A stretch of 56,124 nt of DNA from Brevundimonas sp. AAP58 (GTDB taxonomy: Bacteria; Pseudomonadota; Alphaproteobacteria; Caulobacterales; Caulobacteraceae): NCBI RefSeq assembly GCF_001295975.1, contig NZ_LJHU01000040.1:1-56124 (forward strand). Direction: 5' to 3'. The notes below the pieces were generated by a model. It had not been told where the DNA came from, did no database searches, and saw only the letters and a program-made list of their open reading frames with translations. The translations under genes were made by a program, and so were the position numbers. Shown here piece by piece: positions 52,578 to 56,124 of the stretch (the stretch's first letter is position 1; the number at the start of each line of letters is the position of its first letter).

Positions 52578-53303
52578 TTAGGCGGATACGGCTTCCTGTC
52601 GCTTCAAGGCGCGAAACAGCATGAAGCTGGTCACGAGGATCCACAGGAGGAAAATCGACAGGGGAATCCAGAAGACGAACAGGCCGTTCCAGGCGAAAGG
52701 ACCCGTCCTTGGAATGAAGCCGAAGGCCCCCAGCTCGAACATGAAGGCGGTCCAGATCGTGTAATAGCCGAACCACCGCGGGAACGGAGACATCTCGTCA
52801 TGCTTGGCGGTCAAGCTGACGACAGCGATCGCGACGAACTGGAAGATGAAATACTGATCCGTGGTCACCAAAGTCAGATTGGCGAGCTCATGAATCAGCA
52901 GCGTGATTTCTGCCGGTCGATCCGGTGTGAATGCGGCCACACCCCATAGCAGCGGCGGGAACACCAGGAACATCGACATCAGGCAGCCACCCGCGAACTG
53001 CAGGGTCGCCCACAGTGGCCACCCCTGTTCCAGCCGACGCATCTGAACGGAAATCACCAGTGCCAACGGCACCATAAATCCAGCGACCCAACTCGCGATG
53101 ACGGCTCCCAGACGAACACTCCCACCGTTCGCCTGGTAGAACGCGGCAACCTGGTCAGCGGTCCAGGTCGCGGGCGGAAGCGGGACCAGCCGAATGAGAA
53201 AGACGAAGGCCACCATGAACACGAGCAGGAGGCTCAAGGCCCACCAGATCAGGGCGCGCTGGGCACTGTAGGAAACAGGCATGTCGGTACTCACAGGGTT
53301 CAT
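52578..53303 (-). CDS. Polytopic membrane protein, paralogue 3 of 3
   Basis: A 241-residue membrane protein with about six hydrophobic segments. It keeps the shared pattern in a more divergent form: PFPRWFGYYTIWTAFMFEL and FIPRTGPFAWNGLFVFW, with VPLPPATWTADQVAAFYQ near the start. It is encoded between the subunit IV-like gene (ATGA overlap) and the SDR. That operon suggests the family works with an oxidase-like membrane assembly. I know of no assigned function. Confidence 0.78.
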   Translation of the reverse strand: MNPVSTDMPVSYSAQRALIWWALSLLLVFMVAFVFLIRLVPLPPATWTADQVAAFYQANGGSVRLGAVIASWVAGFMVPLALVISVQMRRLEQGWPLWATLQFAGGCLMSMFLVFPPLLWGVAAFTPDRPAEITLLIHELANLTLVTTDQYFIFQFVAIAVVSLTAKHDEMSPFPRWFGYYTIWTAFMFELGAFGFIPRTGPFAWNGLFVFWIPLSIFLLWILVTSFMLFRALKRQEAVSA

Positions 53304-53578
53304 CCAGCTTGCAGGAACATCGTGATCAGGATTACGCCGACCCCGACCGTCCAGAGATTGAAGATCAGCTGCAGCGGCCAGACCGCCTCGCGCAGCTCCA
53401 TGAAGCGCATGCCGATCAGCCAGGCTTTGCCGCAGGCGATCGCCACGACGATCGAGCCCGTCAGCCGTGGATCAGCCCAGTCCTCGTCTAGCCAGGACAC
53501 ATAGGAGATGAGCGTCGCCGCAATGAGCAGGAGCCAGGTGGCCGTGGGTCCGGACAAGCGATCAAGCAATGGGGTCAC
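53300..53578 (-). CDS. Cytochrome c oxidase subunit IV-like protein
   Basis: A 92-residue protein with three hydrophobic segments (TWLLLIAATLISYVSWL, GSIVVAIACGKAWLIGMRFM, LQLIFNLWTVGVGVILITM). The KAWLIGMRFMELREAVWPL stretch is the mark of the bacterial COX4/NorF-like family. It starts with GTG overlapping the subunit III stop (GTGA) and its stop overlaps the next ATG. No oxidase subunit I or II is in the window. Confidence 0.82.
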   Translation of the reverse strand: MTPLLDRLSGPTATWLLLIAATLISYVSWLDEDWADPRLTGSIVVAIACGKAWLIGMRFMELREAVWPLQLIFNLWTVGVGVILITMFLQAG

Positions 53579-54159
53579 CGGTGGAGATAGAAGATGGCAA
53601 ACAGCACCACCCAGAGGACATCGACGAGATGCCAGAAGATCGTGCAGCCTTCGGCAATCGCGAAATTCTGGCTTTCTGCCATGTTCGGCAGTCGGGCGCG
53701 AAGAAAGGCCAGGGCCCCCAGGCCGACGATCACGTGCCCCAGGTGGATGCCCGTGAAGCCGAAATACAGCATGAAAAAATCATTTGTGACGGGATAAATT
53801 CCGGCCTGGATCTTTTCGCTGTACTCGACCGCTTTCACAGCGACGAAGCCCAGACCAAACACGATCGCCGCTAGGGTCCAGCGCTGCGCAGGCACCCCTT
53901 CTCCTCGGCGCGCGGCGTTCAGCCCCTTTACGACAAGATATGAGCTTGTCAGGAGGAGCAGCGTGTTCAGCAACCCCAAGATTTGGTTGAGCTCGCCCTG
54001 AGCCGCTCGAAACAGGTCTGGTTGCTGGAGATAATAGTAGGCGAAGGTTCCGAAGAACAAACCAAAAACGATCAGATCACCAAATATGAGGATCCAGAGA
54101 CCGACCTCACCCGGAACCCGACCCTTCTTGAAGCCCGACACGTCTCCCGCCGCGCTCAT
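53575..54159 (-). CDS. Cytochrome c oxidase subunit III-like protein (NorE type)
   Basis: A 194-residue protein with five hydrophobic segments, matching the short subunit III/NorE group: GRVPGEVGLWILIFGDLIVF at the start, YFGFTGIHLGHVIVGL in the middle and EGCTIFWHLVDVLWVVLFAI at the end. Subunit III has no redox centre; it supports proton uptake or assembly of subunit I. The catalytic subunits are absent, so it serves an oxidase encoded elsewhere or a different complex. Start: ATG 54159 is chosen; ATG 54210 would add 17 unlikely residues. Box H lies 115 bases upstream. Confidence 0.86.
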   Translation of the reverse strand: MSAAGDVSGFKKGRVPGEVGLWILIFGDLIVFGLFFGTFAYYYLQQPDLFRAAQGELNQILGLLNTLLLLTSSYLVVKGLNAARRGEGVPAQRWTLAAIVFGLGFVAVKAVEYSEKIQAGIYPVTNDFFMLYFGFTGIHLGHVIVGLGALAFLRARLPNMAESQNFAIAEGCTIFWHLVDVLWVVLFAIFYLHR

Positions 54160-54273
54160 GGCCTGGACCCCGCCGCACAGACCTGTCTGCAAAGGGAGCC
54201 TTGCCGCCATGAGGTGATGATCGCGCTCAAGTCATTTTTCCAGCAGCCAGTCCAATGTTGGAGCGCTCCGATA

Positions 54274-54287
54274 GTATCTTGGCATAC
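54274..54287. promoter_or_regulatory. Inverted-repeat box H before the oxidase-like operon
   Basis: GTATCT-TG-GCATAC, a member of the shared inverted-repeat family. It lies upstream of the minus-strand subunit III-like gene, 115 bases from the chosen ATG and 64 from the alternative one. Confidence 0.58.
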
Positions 54288-54414
54288 CATTTTGACAAAG
54301 CCTCTCCGATTTTCTGGAACTGAGGATGGGGCGGTCGTCAAACCCGGTGGTTATGATCGGACGCAGCGCACGCCGTTCTCGCTCAGCGGTCGGCCGAGCC
54401 GAGGCTGAACGGGA

Positions 54415-54594
54415 TCAGAATAGGGCACCGAACGCCGCGAGCATCAGATAATGCAGCGCGATTCCCAGACCGAACATGAACCCGATCCCGACCAGCAAAC
54501 AGAGACAGGGGTGGATCGCGTCACGTTTGGACTCGGATTTGATCGGACGCGCGAGTGATGTGAATGGTCGATTGGACGATGGATTTAGAGCCAT
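54415..54594 (-). CDS. Small single-span membrane protein
   Basis: A 59-residue protein. A basic, polar N-terminal half (LARPIKSESKRDAIHPC) is followed by one hydrophobic helix (LCLLVGIGFMFGLGIALHYL, then MLAAFGALF). The ATG at 54594 has a strong ribosome binding site (GGGAAGGAAATC), which supports it as a real gene and rules out the longer frame from 54624. I do not recognise the family. It lies upstream of the oxidase-like operon and shares a divergent promoter region holding box I with the semialdehyde dehydrogenase gene. Confidence 0.68.
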   Translation of the reverse strand: MALNPSSNRPFTSLARPIKSESKRDAIHPCLCLLVGIGFMFGLGIALHYLMLAAFGALF

Positions 54595-54675
54595 GATTTC
54601 CTTCCCTGCGGATCGGCACTGCATGGTCCCGATGTCTCGCTGGACGAAGATGGCCGAAAACAGGCGGGTTGACTA

Positions 54676-54689
54676 GTATGCATGCTTAC
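54676..54689. promoter_or_regulatory. Inverted-repeat box I between small membrane protein and dehydrogenase
   Basis: GTATGC-AT-GCTTAC, preceded by TA. It is one of the best copies: reversed, it matches box E at 15 of 16 bases. It sits between divergent genes, 64 bases before the dehydrogenase ATG and 81 from the small gene. Confidence 0.7.
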
Positions 54690-54753
54690 GGGAAATCCGG
54701 TGCCGGGCTCCATGATCACTTGGCCCGGACAATCAGAGCAATGAAAGCCGTTC

Positions 54754-56124
54754 ATGCGCGAGATCCACCATTTCATCGACGGCGCTTCCTTCTCGGGAGC
54801 CTCGGGCCGGTACGCCGACGTGTTCAATCCGAACACGGGCGAGGTCCAGGCACGAGTGCAGCTGGCCTCCGTCGAGGAGATGGACCGCGCGGTCCAGGCC
54901 GCGCAGAACGCCTTCGAGGGCTGGTCCTCGACCAATCCCCAGCGCCGCGCGCGGGTCATGTTCGAGTTCAAGCGGCTGGTCGAGGCCAACATCGATGAGC
55001 TGGCCGAACTGCTGTCGTCCGAGCACGGCAAGGTCATCGCGGACTCAAAGGGCGACATCCAGCGCGGTCTCGAGGTGATCGAGTTTGCCTGCGGCATCCC
55101 TCACGCCCTGAAGGGTGAATACACCCACGGTGCCGGCCCCGGCATCGACGTCTATTCGATGCGCCAGCCGCTGGGGGTGGTGTCGGGCATCACCCCGTTC
55201 AACTTCCCGGCCATGATCCCGATGTGGATGTTCGGCGTGGCCATCGCGGTCGGCAACACCTTCATCCTCAAGCCGTCGGAGCGGGATCCCTCGCTGCCTG
55301 TGCGGCTGGGCGAGCTGATGATGGAGGCAGGGGCCCCGGCCGGGGTGCTGAACGTCGTGCACGGCGACAAGACCGCAGTCGACGCCATCCTGACCCATCC
55401 GCTCATCCATGCGGTCAGCTTCGTCGGCTCGTCCGACATCGCCCACTATGTCTACCAGGTCGGGGCCGCCAACCATAAGCGGGTCCAGGCCATGGGCGGG
55501 GCCAAGAACCACGGCATCGTCCTGCCCGACGCCGACATGGACCAGGTCATTAAGGACCTGTCGGGCGCGGCCTATGGCTCGGCCGGCGAACGCTGCATGG
55601 CCCTGCCGGTCGTGGTGCCGGTCGGCCAGAAGACGGCCGACGAGCTGCGCGAGCGGATGGTGGCGGAAATCCCGTCGATGCGGGTCGGCGTCTCGACCGA
55701 CGCCGGGGCCCACTACGGCCCGGTCGTCACTGCCCAGCACAAGGCCCGCGTCGAGGGCTGGATCGCGCAAGGGGTCAAGGACGGGGCCGAACTGGTCGTC
55801 GACGGCCGCGGCTTCAGCCTGCAGGGACACGAGAAGGGCTATTTCATCGGCCCGTCCCTGTTCGATCACGTCACGGCCGGGATGGAGTCCTACAAGGAGG
55901 AAATCTTCGGCCCGGTTCTCCAGATCGTCCGCGCCGCCAACTTCGAGGAGGCGCTGGGCCTCGCCTCAAGTCACCAGTACGGCAATGGCGTCGCCATCTT
56001 CACCCAGAACGGCCGCGCGGCCCGCGACTTCGCCGCCCGGGTCAATGTCGGCATGGTCGGCATCAACGTCCCGATCCCGGTGCCGGTCGCCTATCACACC
56101 TTCGGCGGCTGGAAGCGCTCGGCC
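54754..56124 (+). CDS. mmsA: CoA-acylating methylmalonate-semialdehyde dehydrogenase, 3' end cut
   Basis: 457 codons are present before the window ends; full family length is about 500. The protein is an aldehyde dehydrogenase of the MmsA class: MREIHHFIDGASFSGASGRY start, SGITPFNFPAMIPMWMFGVA, the NAD-binding FILKPSERDPS, VSFVGSS, and the active-site cysteine C281 in GSAGERCMALPV. It converts methylmalonate or malonate semialdehyde to propionyl- or acetyl-CoA. Box I in its promoter suggests it serves the end of the catabolic pathway here, although the enzyme is also used for valine and inositol breakdown. Confidence 0.92.
   Translation, partial: MREIHHFIDGASFSGASGRYADVFNPNTGEVQARVQLASVEEMDRAVQAAQNAFEGWSSTNPQRRARVMFEFKRLVEANIDELAELLSSEHGKVIADSKGDIQRGLEVIEFACGIPHALKGEYTHGAGPGIDVYSMRQPLGVVSGITPFNFPAMIPMWMFGVAIAVGNTFILKPSERDPSLPVRLGELMMEAGAPAGVLNVVHGDKTAVDAILTHPLIHAVSFVGSSDIAHYVYQVGAANHKRVQAMGGAKNHGIVLPDADMDQVIKDLSGAAYGSAGERCMALPVVVPVGQKTADELRERMVAEIPSMRVGVSTDAGAHYGPVVTAQHKARVEGWIAQGVKDGAELVVDGRGFSLQGHEKGYFIGPSLFDHVTAGMESYKEEIFGPVLQIVRAANFEEALGLASSHQYGNGVAIFTQNGRAARDFAARVNVGMVGINVPIPVPVAYHTFGGWKRSA

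Noticed and set aside
52578..54159. A complete terminal oxidase operon
   Set aside because: Subunits I and II with haem and copper ligands are absent; only subunit III- and IV-like genes occur.
1..56124. CRISPR arrays, tRNA or rRNA genes, insertion sequences
   Set aside because: I saw no regularly spaced repeats, cloverleaf sequences, rRNA segments or transposase motifs on either strand by reading; a covariance-model scan was not possible.

Overview
The window is high-GC and densely coded. Its large TonB-dependent receptor, CoA-based catabolic enzymes and ParB-methyltransferase/DUF5681/terminase cassette suggest an alphaproteobacterium, most likely Caulobacterales or a sphingomonad-like relative. 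That placement is an inference from gene content; no rRNA, tRNA or ribosomal gene is present to confirm it.

Region 1 (1-5.3 kb) is a phage-derived remnant: a partial DUF3489 gene, a ParB-like nuclease/DNA methyltransferase fusion, a DUF5681 protein and a terminase large subunit. No portal, capsid, tail or integrase gene follows. A membrane-anchored coiled-coil protein, a small XRE regulator and a short acidic ORF come next.

Region 2 (5.4-20.4 kb, all minus strand) is a defence or DNA-processing island: a Gabija-type gajA/gajB pair, a YhaO/YhaN (SbcCD-like) nuclease-ATPase pair, a voltage-gated K+ channel gene broken by one missing base, and a 1949-residue DUF4011-helicase-Vsr-DUF3320 protein (Hhe-type) whose end overlaps the channel start.

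Region 3 (20.9-56.1 kb) is a large catabolic island for an unidentified organic substrate. A forward run (20.9-30.2 kb) encodes a Rieske oxygenase alpha subunit, a CrtI-like FAD oxidoreductase, a 74-residue protein, an SDR, a free lipoyl domain, an E2 acyltransferase, an acyl-CoA synthetase and a fused double acyl-CoA dehydrogenase. A reverse operon (33.9-30.2 kb) encodes a YciI-like protein, an MDR reductase, a MaoC hydratase, a protein tyrosine phosphatase and a membrane protein. Two crotonases flank a MarR regulator. A long forward run (36.5-45.9 kb) encodes an acyl-CoA dehydrogenase, an HMG-CoA-synthase-like/DUF35 fusion, a thiolase, a MaoC hydratase, a CitE-like lyase, another acyl-CoA dehydrogenase, E1 alpha and beta of a 2-oxoacid dehydrogenase, and a BKACE (DUF849) enzyme. 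Then come an APH-like kinase, an AraC regulator, a TonB-dependent receptor, a second membrane protein, and a reverse operon with orphan oxidase subunits III and IV, a third membrane-protein paralogue and an SDR. An acylating semialdehyde dehydrogenase runs off the right edge.

The most striking signal is a 14-bp inverted-repeat box, consensus GTAAGC-AY-GCWTAC, found in nine intergenic regions of region 3 and nowhere that I noticed in region 2. It suggests that the scattered operons are one regulon, plausibly under the MarR protein encoded in their midst. The proposed flow is: uptake by the TonB receptor, oxygenation, CoA activation, cycles of dehydrogenation and hydration, carbon-carbon cleavage by thiolase, CitE-like lyase and BKACE, oxidative decarboxylation by the E1/E2/lipoyl set, and final semialdehyde oxidation.
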